DNA from: Flagellimonas abyssi
GTDB lineage: Bacteria > Bacteroidota > Bacteroidia > Flavobacteriales > Flavobacteriaceae
Length of the DNA: 64,000 nucleotides
Direction: 5' to 3'
Assembly: GCF_019457905.1 (NCBI RefSeq)
Contig: NZ_JAHZSV010000008.1
Coordinates: 1 to 64,000 of the forward strand
Part shown: one piece after another, positions 1-8,356 of the stretch
How the letters are laid out: the number at the start of each line of letters is the position of its first letter
Position numbering within the stretch: the stretch's first letter is position 1
Made by a program: the position numbers and the translations under genes
Notes under the pieces: generated by a model
Database searches by the model: none
What the model was told of the DNA's origin: nothing
Seen by the model: the letters and a program-made list of their open reading frames with translations, nothing else

Positions 1-222
1 GAGAAGTACCATATCCATTCGGTCTTTGGCGTGGCCCAGCCAAGGGAGTGCCCGGGAGTGCCTACTAAGGTACTGAGCCCAAGGGCTACATGGAACAATG
101 ACGAGGCTTACTACAAAACGGCCTTTAAGCTTACCAATGCTTTTAGGGAGAATTTCAAGAAATTCGAGGAGCACGCCAGCGAGGAAATCCGGAGGGGAGG
201 ACCACAACGGTACGCATTCTAG
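1..222 (+). CDS. pckA: Phosphoenolpyruvate carboxykinase (ATP), C-terminal end
   Basis: The reading frame is open from the first base and ends at TAG, giving 73 residues that match the C-terminus of ATP-dependent PEP carboxykinase. Recognisable pieces are the VPTKVLSPRATW stretch and a tail resembling ENFKKFE, both typical of the end of this family. The enzyme converts oxaloacetate and ATP to phosphoenolpyruvate, CO2 and ADP, the entry step of gluconeogenesis, in the cytoplasm. The catalytic part (P-loop, metal site) lies upstream of the window and cannot be judged. A strong hairpin with a T run follows 9 bases after the stop, so this is the last gene of its transcript. Confidence 0.88.
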   Translation, partial: EKYHIHSVFGVAQPRECPGVPTKVLSPRATWNNDEAYYKTAFKLTNAFRENFKKFEEHASEEIRRGGPQRYAF

Positions 223-231
223 AAAAAAAAG

Positions 232-255
232 ACGCCCCCGGTCTACCGAGGGCGT
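232..255. terminator. Bidirectional intrinsic terminator between pckA and hemD
   Basis: A 10-bp stem (ACGCCCCCGG / CCGAGGGCGT, one mismatch) with a TCTA loop is followed by a T-rich run on the plus strand and preceded by eight A residues, which act as a T run on the minus strand. It can therefore end both the plus-strand pckA transcript and the minus-strand hemD transcript that converge here. Confidence 0.85.
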
Positions 256-280
256 TTTAGTTTTTAGGCCAGAATTAAAA

Positions 281-1024
281 TTACTTGTTAACGCTGGTAA
301 TGTACTTTTGTAATGCCATGGTCATGGAAGGAGTTTCGGGCGTTGGTGCCTGAATGTCTATCCTAAGACCTGCACTTGTTGCTGCTTTTACCGTACTATT
401 GCCAAAAACGGCAATTCTTGTATCGTTTTGTTCAAAATCGGGAAAGTTCTTCATTAAAGATTCGATTCCTGATGGGCTGAAGAATACCAAAATGTCGTAG
501 TACACATTTCTAAGGTCAGAAAGGTCGCTGATTACCGTTTTGTAGAAGATTCCTCTTGTCCAATTTACACCTAGTTCGTCCAACAATTCGGGAACAATAG
601 GTTTTAATGAATCGGAAGAAGGCAATAGAAACTTTTCATCCTTGTACTTCTTGATCAAGGGAATCAACTCGTTAAAAGTCCTTTTCCCAACATAAATCTT
701 CCTTTTTCTGTACACCACATATTTTTGCAAGTAGTAGGCAACGGCCTCCGACTGACAAAAATATTTCATGGAATCCGGAACTTTGAAGCGCATTTCATCG
801 GCAATCCTAAAAAAGTGATCCACAGAGTTTCTGCTCGTAAGGATAATCGCCGTAAAGTTGTTCAAGTCGATTTTTTGCTGTCTCACATTTTTGGCCTCTA
901 CGCCTTCAACGTGTATGAAAGGTCTAAAATCTACTTTAACTTTCTCTTTTTCAATTAGTCTTGAATAGGGGGAGTTTTCGACTTTGGGTTCTGGTTGGGA
1001 AACCAAAATTGTTTTTACTTTCAT
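281..1024 (-). CDS. hemD: Uroporphyrinogen-III synthase
   Basis: A 247-residue protein of the HemD family, which closes and rearranges hydroxymethylbilane to uroporphyrinogen III in tetrapyrrole synthesis. The start reads MKVKTILVSQPEP, the usual Bacteroidota opening. The two-lobed alternating fold is suggested by the ILTSRNSVDHFF segment in lobe one (about residues 61-72) and by ILVFFSPSGIESL (about 180-192), where family members bind the substrate. The family has poorly conserved active-site residues, so the call rests on overall pattern and length. The gene lies 6 bases downstream of the DUF4271 gene on the same strand, an arrangement I recall as common in Flavobacteriia. No other heme gene is in the window. 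Confidence 0.85.
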   Translation of the reverse strand: MKVKTILVSQPEPKVENSPYSRLIEKEKVKVDFRPFIHVEGVEAKNVRQQKIDLNNFTAIILTSRNSVDHFFRIADEMRFKVPDSMKYFCQSEAVAYYLQKYVVYRKRKIYVGKRTFNELIPLIKKYKDEKFLLPSSDSLKPIVPELLDELGVNWTRGIFYKTVISDLSDLRNVYYDILVFFSPSGIESLMKNFPDFEQNDTRIAVFGNSTVKAATSAGLRIDIQAPTPETPSMTMALQKYITSVNK

Positions 1025-1030
1025 AAGTTA

Positions 1031-1687
1031 TCAACCTTTTAAATAGCTTCCAATTAACACCAAGGGCGCAATTTCGAGTGCGCAAAGGTACAAAATAAAA
1101 TACAGAAAATACGGGAGGAGTGTTTTTTGATGGTTCTTTAATAGCTTGGTCAAGCCAATGCCATTTATAAGAAAAATCAGGGTCAATGCCGTGTATATTA
1201 TTGTTTTTGAGTCGTTTGCGATGTAAATCAATAAAATATTGGCAATGCAGATTATAATGCTACTATAATTGAGGTAAGAAATTTTACTGAAAACAAAACT
1301 AGAAACCAAGCTTAAGTTGTTGAAAACGAATCCTGTAAACATCTGTACCAAGAACTTGACCAGTTCAAAAAGGGCCAAAAACCCTAGAATGATCAAATAG
1401 TTGGTCATGGTGTTATCCTGGGGAACCAAGTCGAAAGTATGAAGAATCAGAAAAATAAAAAAGGATAGGTTGACAAGCTGAAACAAGGTCAACAGCAAAT
1501 GGAACCAATGCGAAAATTGTCCTTTTTTGTTATGGAGCAGGATGTATTTATCATTAAAAGGCAAAATGATAAAGTTTAAAAACTTCTTATGAAACAGGTA
1601 TTTGCCAAGTGCGAAAACAACCAAGCTTGTAAACAGGGTTATGGTCATCCAATCCAATGAAACTATTGTTTTTTCAATGGGTTCCAT
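1031..1687 (-). CDS. DUF4271 multi-pass membrane protein
   Basis: A 218-residue integral membrane protein with about six or seven hydrophobic segments separated by short basic loops, for example around residues 13-29, 62-82, 95-115, 130-150 and 190-210. It matches the DUF4271 family as I remember it, a Bacteroidota family of unknown function found beside hemD. No catalytic motif is visible. Its ATG overlaps the stop codon of the upstream glycosyltransferase by one base (TAATG), so the two are probably translationally coupled, and hemD follows 6 bases later. The function is unknown, and heme-pathway involvement is only suggested by neighbourhood. Confidence 0.75.
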   Translation of the reverse strand: MEPIEKTIVSLDWMTITLFTSLVVFALGKYLFHKKFLNFIILPFNDKYILLHNKKGQFSHWFHLLLTLFQLVNLSFFIFLILHTFDLVPQDNTMTNYLIILGFLALFELVKFLVQMFTGFVFNNLSLVSSFVFSKISYLNYSSIIICIANILLIYIANDSKTIIYTALTLIFLINGIGLTKLLKNHQKTLLPYFLYFILYLCALEIAPLVLIGSYLKG

Positions 1688-3345
1688 TATTCGATTTTAA
1701 CAGGTTTTCCATTGAGTCCGGGAAGAAGTCCGTTTTCTGCAATCCCAATCCTAAAATATGCAGGTCTTTCCATAGTGGATAAAGGTAGCTCAAAGGAGTA
1801 GTTGATGGTGTCTTTAGATTTCAACAAAGATTGTTGGGGCAAGGTGTTCTCAACCTTTAGGGGAAGCATCTGCTTAACCTGCTTGTACTTATTGGAGTAA
1901 GAAATAGTGTATTCCAATTGTTCCAAGGGCACATCAAAAGGGTATGGGTTATACACCTTGAGCGAGTGTTTGATGCCGGTCTCCGGCTTTTCCACAATGC
2001 ATTGCAATTTTCGGTAGGACTGAAAATCATCAATATATATTCCGTGAAAAACTGTACTGTCCAGATGCATGTAACTAATGTCGCCCCTTTTTCTGTACTG
2101 GGAAACATATAAGATCTTTTTTCCGCGCACTCGCTCCTCAGAGTTATCAATGGAATACTGGTTTTTGCGGTACATAAAATTGTTGAGCGAAATGGCAGGT
2201 ACATCCGAATAAAACTCATACATGGAGGAACGGCGGTACGAGTTTTCAAAAACAACGGGAATCCCACCGGATTTTGTCTTAAGCTCGTTCACCCACTCCT
2301 TGTTTCCATGAGTTTCAAAGTACATTGGGAATAATCGGTAGTTGACCATCCAGGCTCTTGCGTACATCAAAAGAAGCAAACTTACGATACCCATCCGGTA
2401 CATCCATTTTCTGCTTTTGGTGTTGTGTAAAAGATGGTCGAAAGCAATTAATGCCAAAGGAATTGATATAGCAATGGTCCATTGCGCCTGCACCCTCCGG
2501 TTGAAGCTGGAAATGAAAAAGAAAATCAATATTCCATAAACCAGATAAATCAATGCCTTCGAGAATTTGTCCGTTGCCTTGAATTTAAAAAGGGCGCCAT
2601 AGACCCAATAGAAAAGCAGGCCAATAATAACTACAATGTTCAAGAAAAAGCCCAAGGTAAATTCATCAAACTTATATGCTTGGTTCGGGCGTTCGGATAA
2701 ATGGAAGGTGATGGAAACAAAATCGTTCTGATAGAGCCATATAAAATGGGGGGCGTAGCAAATAAGGGCCAAAATTACGGCGAACCACGCTTTTTTGTTG
2801 AAAATGAGCTTGTAGTTGGATAAGAACACAAAAAGAATTACCAATACTGCATGGTACTTGCTGTACATCAATGAGGCCATTGTTAACCCTAAGCCTATTG
2901 TGGTCATGATACCCTCATGCTTTAAAAAACGTTTGTACAGCCAAAGGAACAGGGCAGTGAAAAATAATAATGCTGTATCGGGGAGCGTCAAAAAACCATA
3001 GGCATTCATCAAAGTAAATGAGAATACCAAAAGGAAAAAATGGGTTACATAATCCTTTTTCCTTGGATTTTCCACCATCGACCACAATAGTATATAGGTC
3101 CCAGCAGAAAGTACGCAGCTCATAAATCGTACCCCAAGTTCTCCATCAAAAAGAAAACTGCTAAGCTTTATCAAAAACGCGACCATGGGCGGATGGTCAA
3201 AATACCCCCAAGCCATATTTTGCGCATAGTACCAGTAGTAGGCTTCATCATAAATGAGTTCTGTTACCGACGATTGCAGCAGGTTGAGTGCAAATAGAAC
3301 GGCCAAGAGAACAAAAAAAAGTCTGGGAAACTTTTGAGACATCAA
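1687..3345 (-). CDS. GT39/ArnT-like membrane glycosyltransferase
   Basis: A 552-residue polytopic protein of the dolichyl-phosphate-mannose-protein mannosyltransferase type (PMT/ArnT superfamily, GT-C fold). After the first membrane helix comes the family's acidic periplasmic loop, LIYDEAYYWYYAQ, followed by GYFDHPPMVAF at about residues 48-58, which is the classic ArnT/PMT signature. About ten further helices follow, then a soluble C-terminal periplasmic domain of some 200 residues. Such enzymes move a sugar from a polyprenyl-phosphate carrier onto lipid or protein in the periplasm. The polyprenol-phosphate mannose synthase-like gene directly across the divergent promoter could supply the donor; that link is inference. 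Confidence 0.8.
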   Translation of the reverse strand: MMSQKFPRLFFVLLAVLFALNLLQSSVTELIYDEAYYWYYAQNMAWGYFDHPPMVAFLIKLSSFLFDGELGVRFMSCVLSAGTYILLWSMVENPRKKDYVTHFFLLVFSFTLMNAYGFLTLPDTALLFFTALFLWLYKRFLKHEGIMTTIGLGLTMASLMYSKYHAVLVILFVFLSNYKLIFNKKAWFAVILALICYAPHFIWLYQNDFVSITFHLSERPNQAYKFDEFTLGFFLNIVVIIGLLFYWVYGALFKFKATDKFSKALIYLVYGILIFFFISSFNRRVQAQWTIAISIPLALIAFDHLLHNTKSRKWMYRMGIVSLLLLMYARAWMVNYRLFPMYFETHGNKEWVNELKTKSGGIPVVFENSYRRSSMYEFYSDVPAISLNNFMYRKNQYSIDNSEERVRGKKILYVSQYRKRGDISYMHLDSTVFHGIYIDDFQSYRKLQCIVEKPETGIKHSLKVYNPYPFDVPLEQLEYTISYSNKYKQVKQMLPLKVENTLPQQSLLKSKDTINYSFELPLSTMERPAYFRIGIAENGLLPGLNGKPVKIE

Positions 3346-3363
3346 AATGTGATTTTAAAGGGG

Positions 3364-3371
3364 CAAAGTTA
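3364..3371 (-). promoter_or_regulatory. Possible -7 element for the GT39 gene
   Basis: CAAAGTTA on the plus strand reads TAACTTTG on the minus strand, an exact match to the Bacteroidota -7 consensus TAnnTTTG, 18 bases upstream of the GT39 ATG. I do not see a clear TTG -33 element at the right distance, so support is partial. Confidence 0.4.
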
Positions 3372-3410
3372 CAAATATTGGGGAAGTCCTGTTTAAGCAT
3401 CCTATATCTC

Positions 3411-3442
3411 TTGCGTGTACAATTTAGAAAACCGTATTTTTG
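3411..3442 (+). promoter_or_regulatory. Flavobacterial promoter for the GT2-pyrC-DUF4296 operon
   Basis: TTG at 3411-3413 and TATTTTTG at 3435-3442 are separated by 21 bases, matching the flavobacterial consensus TTG-N(17-23)-TAnnTTTG. The -7 element lies 20 bases before the ATG at 3463. A GTG at 3415 would also open the frame but would put the start inside the promoter, so this site supports the ATG. Confidence 0.65.
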
Positions 3443-3462
3443 AACATTCTAATCCAGTGCGA

Positions 3463-4191
3463 ATGGCAGACGGCTTGGTCATTATACCCACATTCAACGA
3501 AATCGAGAACATCGAGGCCATAACAAAAACGGTCTTCGACCTAAAAAAGGACTTTCATGTTCTTGTGGTGGACGATAACTCCCCGGATGGTACTGCGGAT
3601 TGTGTAAGAACATTGCAGAAGGAATACCCGGACCGACTTTTTTTAGAGGTTCGCAAAGAGAAATCGGGTCTGGGTACAGCTTATATTCATGGTTTTAAAT
3701 GGGCTCTGGAAAGAGGTTACGAGTATATTTTTGAAATGGACGCGGATTTTTCGCATCGGCCAGCGGATTTGTCCCGTTTGCACAGGGCCTGCTTAAATGG
3801 TGCCGATGTTGCCGTAGGCTCCCGATACAAAAAGGGTGTAAATGTGGTCAACTGGCCTTTGGCAAGAATATTACTTTCTTACGGGGCATCTTTTTATGTA
3901 AAATTGATTACCGGAATGAAGGTACATGACCCTACTGCCGGATTTGTCTGTTACAAAAGAAATGTGCTGGAAACCATTAAATTGGATAATGTACGCTTTA
4001 TTGGCTACGCTTTTCAAATAGAAATGAAGTACAGGGCCTATCTCAGAAAATTCAAGATAGAGGAAGTCTCGATAATTTTTACCGATCGGGTAAACGGAAA
4101 ATCAAAAATGAACTCCGCCATTATTCGGGAGGCAATTTTTGGTGTGATAGCTATGAAGTTTAGGAGTATATTTTTTAAAAAGAGCTTTTAA
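3463..4191 (+). CDS. GT2 glycosyltransferase, polyprenol-phosphate mannose synthase-like
   Basis: A 242-residue family 2 glycosyltransferase resembling dolichol/polyprenol monophosphomannose synthase, which transfers mannose from GDP-mannose to a polyprenyl phosphate at the inner membrane face. The start MADGLVIIPTFNEIENIE carries the nucleotide-binding strand of the GT-A fold. VVDDNSPDGTAD holds the first acidic residues and EMDADFSHRP is the metal-binding DxD region. The family's VGSRYKKG and late RVNGKSKM segments are also present. The ATG was preferred to an upstream GTG because a promoter overlaps the extra codons and homologues begin here. It is followed 2 bases later by pyrC, a conserved flavobacterial operon as I recall it. 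Confidence 0.85.
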   Translation: MADGLVIIPTFNEIENIEAITKTVFDLKKDFHVLVVDDNSPDGTADCVRTLQKEYPDRLFLEVRKEKSGLGTAYIHGFKWALERGYEYIFEMDADFSHRPADLSRLHRACLNGADVAVGSRYKKGVNVVNWPLARILLSYGASFYVKLITGMKVHDPTAGFVCYKRNVLETIKLDNVRFIGYAFQIEMKYRAYLRKFKIEEVSIIFTDRVNGKSKMNSAIIREAIFGVIAMKFRSIFFKKSF

Positions 4192-4193
4192 TT

Positions 4194-5528
4194 ATGTCAA
4201 AAATACTGTTGAAGAATGCCAAAATCGTGAACGAGAACAGCATTTTTGAATCGGATGTATTGTTGGATGGGGATTTTATCGCGAGAATCGATTCGGACAT
4301 CTCGGATGCCAATGCCAAGGTGATAGATCTGGAAGGTGATCTGTTATTGCCCGGAATCATAGATGACCAAGTGCATTTTAGGGAGCCAGGACTTACACAT
4401 AAGGGTACCATTGCAACGGAAAGTAGGGCGGCCATTGCTGGGGGCATCACCACATTTATGGAGCAGCCCAATACAATTCCACAGACCACTACCATTGAAA
4501 AACTGGAAGAAAAATTTGCCATTGCCGCTAAGGATTCATCAGCCAATTATTCGTTCCTTTTTGGAGGTACCAACGATAACTTGGAAGAGTTAAAACGACT
4601 CGACAAAAATGCATGTTCCGGGGTAAAACTGTTCTTGGGTTCTTCTACGGGAAATATGTTGGTTGACAATGAGGAAGTACTGGAAAAAATTTTCAGTAAT
4701 ACCGAAATGGTGATTTCAGCCCACTGTGAGGACGAAGGTACCATAAGGACCAACTTGGCCAAGTACAAGGAGATGTATGGGGACAATATCCCAATAGAAA
4801 TGCACCCTATTATCCGAAGTGCGGAGGCTTGTTACCTATCTTCATCAAATGCTATTGCCCTTGCCAAAAAAACAGGGGCAAGGTTGCACGTGTTCCATGT
4901 ATCCACAGGAATTGAAACCAATTTGTTTACGAACAAGATTCCCTTGGAGGAGAAGAAAATTACCGCTGAGGTATGTATTCACCATCTTTGGTTTTCCGAT
5001 GAGGATTATGCAAAAAAAGGCACCCATATTAAATGGAACCCAGCTGTAAAGACGGCAACCGATAGGCAGAAACTTTGGGAAGCGCTGTTGGACGACCGTT
5101 TTGATGTGATTGCCACCGACCATGCACCACATACGCTCGAAGAAAAGGATAATCCATACACCACTGCGCCATCTGGTGGACCATTGGTACAGCACGCTTT
5201 GCTGGCTATGCTCCAAAAGGAAAAGGAAGGAATCATAAGTTTGGAGAAAATCGTCGAAAAAATGTGCCATAATCCTGCAAAGTTGTTTGATATTGACCGA
5301 CGTGGGTTTATACGCGAAGGCTATTACGCAGATTTGGTTCAGGTTAACCAGAGTTCCAAAAATGAGGTTAAAAAAGCCAATCTTTTCTATAAATGTGGTT
5401 GGTCTCCCTTTGAAGGTGTTACTTTTGATTCGGAAGTAAAGCGCACCTTTGTGAATGGTCTTTTGGCCTATGAGAATGGCAATTTTAGTGCAGAAAAGAA
5501 AGCAAAGAGGCTTACGTTTAATCGCTAG
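4194..5528 (+). CDS. pyrC: Dihydroorotase
   Basis: A 444-residue amidohydrolase that interconverts carbamoyl aspartate and dihydroorotate in pyrimidine synthesis. Visible motifs are the metal-site strand IDDQVHFREPG (residues 56-66), the family segment GVKLFLGSSTGNML, AHCEDEG and HVFHVST with metal-ligand histidines, and ATDHAPH near residue 305 with the catalytic aspartate. The first histidine of the usual HxH pair is glutamine (Q59-V-H61). I remember the same substitution in other Bacteroidota dihydroorotases, so the enzyme is probably active. The gene is packed 2 bases from both neighbours in an operon with GT2 and a DUF4296 lipoprotein. Confidence 0.92.
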   Translation: MSKILLKNAKIVNENSIFESDVLLDGDFIARIDSDISDANAKVIDLEGDLLLPGIIDDQVHFREPGLTHKGTIATESRAAIAGGITTFMEQPNTIPQTTTIEKLEEKFAIAAKDSSANYSFLFGGTNDNLEELKRLDKNACSGVKLFLGSSTGNMLVDNEEVLEKIFSNTEMVISAHCEDEGTIRTNLAKYKEMYGDNIPIEMHPIIRSAEACYLSSSNAIALAKKTGARLHVFHVSTGIETNLFTNKIPLEEKKITAEVCIHHLWFSDEDYAKKGTHIKWNPAVKTATDRQKLWEALLDDRFDVIATDHAPHTLEEKDNPYTTAPSGGPLVQHALLAMLQKEKEGIISLEKIVEKMCHNPAKLFDIDRRGFIREGYYADLVQVNQSSKNEVKKANLFYKCGWSPFEGVTFDSEVKRTFVNGLLAYENGNFSAEKKAKRLTFNR

Positions 5529-5530
5529 GG

Positions 5531-5983
5531 ATGAAATATATCGTTACATACATTTTGGGTTTCATCATTTTGGTTTCCTGTGCCGAAAAGGTTGTGGATG
5601 AACCTGAAAACCTTATTTCCAAGGAGAAAATGACCGAGATTTTACATGATCTTGCGATTTTAAATGCAGCAAAATCTGGCGCTGCCAGAAAATTTGAGGA
5701 TTCAGGTATCGATATCATGGAGTTCCTATATACCAAATATGATATAGATAGCACCCAGTTTGCGGAGAGCGACCTTTATTATGCGTCTATTCCTTTGGAA
5801 TACCAAACCATATACAAAGATGTAGAAGCTAGGCTGAAGCGGCAAAAGGATACCTTGGAGGCTATTGGAAAGAGGCTGAACGACAGTATCCGTGAGGCAA
5901 GTATTCAACGAAATGATTCCTTAAAGGCCATTAGGGAGCAAAAGGAAGGTGTGAAAAAGTCAGATACTATTACTTCTCGATAA
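5531..5983 (+). CDS. DUF4296 lipoprotein
   Basis: A 150-residue lipoprotein whose signal peptide ends in ILVSC, with the lipidated cysteine at about residue 17. The mature part begins with ISKEKMTEILHDLAILNAAK, the hallmark of the DUF4296 family, and ends in a charged, probably coiled-coil tail. The function is unknown. It lies 2 bases after pyrC, a neighbourhood that recurs in Bacteroidota, and it ends by overlapping the convergent epimerase gene by 14 bases. No enzyme motif is visible. Confidence 0.78.
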   Translation: MKYIVTYILGFIILVSCAEKVVDEPENLISKEKMTEILHDLAILNAAKSGAARKFEDSGIDIMEFLYTKYDIDSTQFAESDLYYASIPLEYQTIYKDVEARLKRQKDTLEAIGKRLNDSIREASIQRNDSLKAIREQKEGVKKSDTITSR

Positions 5984-6971
5984 ACCTATCACAGCAAAAC
6001 TCGATTGCCTTATCCAAGTCTTCGAATTCAAAGTCTAATTCAGATTTTATTTTTTCGCTGCTGTAATCTTCTTTATGGAATAATCCTTTGGCTACAGCTT
6101 TGGATAATTTTCTTCTTTTCCCAAAAAGATTGCTTCTTGCCCAATCCCATCTCCAAAAGCACTCGATCATAAATTTTGAAACTTTTTTGGTGGGTGGGGA
6201 GACTTCAAGTTTAGGCGCAATTTTATCAAAAAACTCTTTGTAGGTCATATTTTGATTGACCAAAATAAAGCCCTCCGTGCGGATGTTCGACTCCATGAGC
6301 ATAGTCATTGCTTTTACAACATCCGATACGGTAACAAAACCAGTTCCACCGGGAATGTAATATTTCTTTCCTTTGGAAGCATAGGTAAAAAAGGATCCAC
6401 TACCCGACTTCCAAAATCCTGGGCCGATTACAACACCAGGGTTTACAACAACAATATCAAGTCCCTCTTGTGAGCCGCGCCAAACTTCTAGTTCTGCCTC
6501 ATATTTGGTAATGCCGTAAACTGTGGCCTTGGCTTCGTTCCATTCATTTTCCTCGGTTACTTCCGTTTGTTTGGGGTTGGACCCAATTGCAGCAATAGAA
6601 CTTACGTAACACAGTTTTTTAATACCATATTTTAAGGATAGATTGACTACGTTCGCCGTGCCTTCAACGTTTGTACGCTCAAGAATTTTATAATCTTTAG
6701 GGTCGAAAGAAATCAGGGCGACGCAATGGTACACGTAGTCCACATCAATAAAAAGGTTGTCCAGATTCCCAAGTTCGGTGATATCTGCCTGTACCCAATC
6801 AATTTTCTCCACTAAAGAGGATGGGTCATCGGTATAATACCCAAAAACCTTACGGACCTTTTCTATGGATGCTTTGCTCCTATAGTTGCTTCTGACGGTC
6901 TTCCCACTGTTGATCAAATGGAAAAGTAAATGGGAACCGATCAGTCCAGTGCCTCCTGTAACCAAAATCAT
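5970..6971 (-). CDS. NAD-dependent epimerase/dehydratase (extended SDR)
   Basis: A 333-residue extended short-chain dehydrogenase/reductase. The N-terminal VTGGTGLIGSHL is the TGxxGxxG dinucleotide-binding loop (residues 4-15). The catalytic YxxxK appears as YGITKYE near residue 152, after a Ser-rich YVSSIAAIG strand, and VVNPGVVIGPG follows. Substrate cannot be named: this subgroup includes sugar-nucleotide epimerases and 3-beta-hydroxysteroid or dihydroflavonol-like reductases. The C-terminal part is rich in Lys and aromatic residues. The gene stands alone, convergent with DUF4296 and divergent from tyrS. Confidence 0.83.
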   Translation of the reverse strand: MILVTGGTGLIGSHLLFHLINSGKTVRSNYRSKASIEKVRKVFGYYTDDPSSLVEKIDWVQADITELGNLDNLFIDVDYVYHCVALISFDPKDYKILERTNVEGTANVVNLSLKYGIKKLCYVSSIAAIGSNPKQTEVTEENEWNEAKATVYGITKYEAELEVWRGSQEGLDIVVVNPGVVIGPGFWKSGSGSFFTYASKGKKYYIPGGTGFVTVSDVVKAMTMLMESNIRTEGFILVNQNMTYKEFFDKIAPKLEVSPPTKKVSKFMIECFWRWDWARSNLFGKRRKLSKAVAKGLFHKEDYSSEKIKSELDFEFEDLDKAIEFCCDRFIEK

Positions 6972-7002
6972 AAAGTAAAAGTACCTATTTGTGACGTAAA
7001 AA

Positions 7003-7034
7003 TTGAGGGAAATGCCAACTTCATTTTATATTTG
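7003..7034 (+). promoter_or_regulatory. tyrS promoter
   Basis: TTG at 7003-7005 and TATATTTG at 7027-7034 are spaced by 21 bases, an excellent match to the flavobacterial promoter consensus. The start of transcription would be about 15 bases before the ATG at 7057. A TTG at 7003 opens the same frame earlier but is itself the -33 element, which argues for the ATG. Confidence 0.7.
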
Positions 7035-7056
7035 CAGCTATTCCAAAAAACTGATT

Positions 7057-8355
7057 ATGACGAAGAATTTTGTTCAAGAACTGCAATGGAGGGGAATGGT
7101 GCACGATGTGATGCCAGGAGCCGAAGAACACCTAATGGAAGAAATGCGAGGTGCATATGTGGGTATAGATCCAACAGCGGACTCCTTGCACATTGGGCAT
7201 TTGGTGAGCGTGATGATGTTGCGGCACTTCCAACTGGCAGGTCATAAGCCTTATGCCTTGGTGGGAGGTGCAACCGGAATGATCGGTGATCCGTCGGGCA
7301 AATCTGCGGAACGCAATTTGTTGGATGAGAAAACCCTACGTCATAATCAGGAGGCCATCAAGGCCCAGTTGGGCCGTTTTTTGGATTTTGAGAGCGGCGA
7401 GCCCAACGCGGCCGTTTTGGTGAACAACTACGATTGGATGAAGAATTTTTCGTTCTTGGAGTTTATCCGCGATGTTGGTAAGCACATCACCGTAAACTAT
7501 ATGATGGCCAAGGATTCCGTTAAAAAGCGTCTTTCTTCAGATGCGAAAGAAGGTATGTCCTTTACCGAGTTTACCTATCAGTTGGTTCAAGGATATGATT
7601 TTCTATATCTGTTCCAAAACCACAATTGTAGTCTTCAGATGGGAGGCAGTGATCAATGGGGCAATATAACTACTGGAACAGAATTGATTCGACGAATTGG
7701 TGGAGGAAAAGGTTTTGCACTTACTTGCCCGTTGATCACCAAGGCAGATGGAACCAAATTTGGAAAAACCGAAGGTGGAAATGTTTGGTTGGATGCAGAA
7801 AGAACATCTCCCTATAAATTTTATCAATATTGGTTGAATACTTCGGATGAAGACGCGGAGAAGTACATTAAAATCTTCACTTTTCTAAGTCAACAGGAGA
7901 TAGAAAATTTGGTGTCCGAACATAAAAAAGCTCCCCATCAGAGGGCATTACAAAGAAAATTGGCCGAGGAAGTGACCATAATGGTGCATTCAGAAGAAGA
8001 TTTGAACAATGCCATTAAGGCAAGTGACATTCTTTTTGGCAGATCAACTTCCAATGATTTAAAACAACTTAACGAGAAAACGTTTTTAGATGTTTTCGAA
8101 GGTGTTCCACAAGCTACGGTGAGCAAGGATGAACTTGAACCAGGTTTGGACATGATCGGCGCCCTTGCCGCAAAAACCGGTTTTTTGGGTTCCAATGGTG
8201 AAGCTCGAAGAGAATTGAAGCAAAACTCCATATCCGTGAACAAGGAAAAGGTGAAAGAGGATTACCTGATTACGTCGTCAGATTTGATCAACGATAAGTT
8301 TGTACTGTTGCAGCGCGGAAAGAAGAATTATTTTGTGCTAGTAGTCGTCGAGTAG
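7057..8355 (+). CDS. tyrS: Tyrosyl-tRNA synthetase
   Basis: A 432-residue class I aminoacyl-tRNA synthetase that charges tRNA-Tyr. The sequence shows the HIGH motif in [11 protein letters not shown] (about residues 37-47), the tyrosine-pocket segment [12 protein letters not shown], the GGSDQWGNI signature, and the KMSKS-type loop as KFGKTEGG near residue 232. A C-terminal S4-like RNA-binding domain follows (about 360-430: [15 protein letters not shown]). The ATG at 7057 gives the usual MTKNFVQEL opening. The gene is monocistronic between a divergent epimerase and a convergent LuxE-type gene whose stop is only 1 base away. Confidence 0.95.
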   Translation: MTKNFVQELQWRGMVHDVMPGAEEHLMEEMRGAYVGIDPTADSLHIGHLVSVMMLRHFQLAGHKPYALVGGATGMIGDPSGKSAERNLLDEKTLRHNQEAIKAQLGRFLDFESGEPNAAVLVNNYDWMKNFSFLEFIRDVGKHITVNYMMAKDSVKKRLSSDAKEGMSFTEFTYQLVQGYDFLYLFQNHNCSLQMGGSDQWGNITTGTELIRRIGGGKGFALTCPLITKADGTKFGKTEGGNVWLDAERTSPYKFYQYWLNTSDEDAEKYIKIFTFLSQQEIENLVSEHKKAPHQRALQRKLAEEVTIMVHSEEDLNNAIKASDILFGRSTSNDLKQLNEKTFLDVFEGVPQATVSKDELEPGLDMIGALAAKTGFLGSNGEARRELKQNSISVNKEKVKEDYLITSSDLINDKFVLLQRGKKNYFVLVVVE

Positions 8356-8356
8356 A

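Noticed and set aside
3415..3462. Upstream GTG start for the GT2 gene
   Set aside because: The extra codons overlap a strong promoter match and do not resemble the start of the family.
7003..7056. Upstream TTG start for tyrS
   Set aside because: The TTG is the -33 promoter element, and the conserved protein begins at the ATG at 7057.
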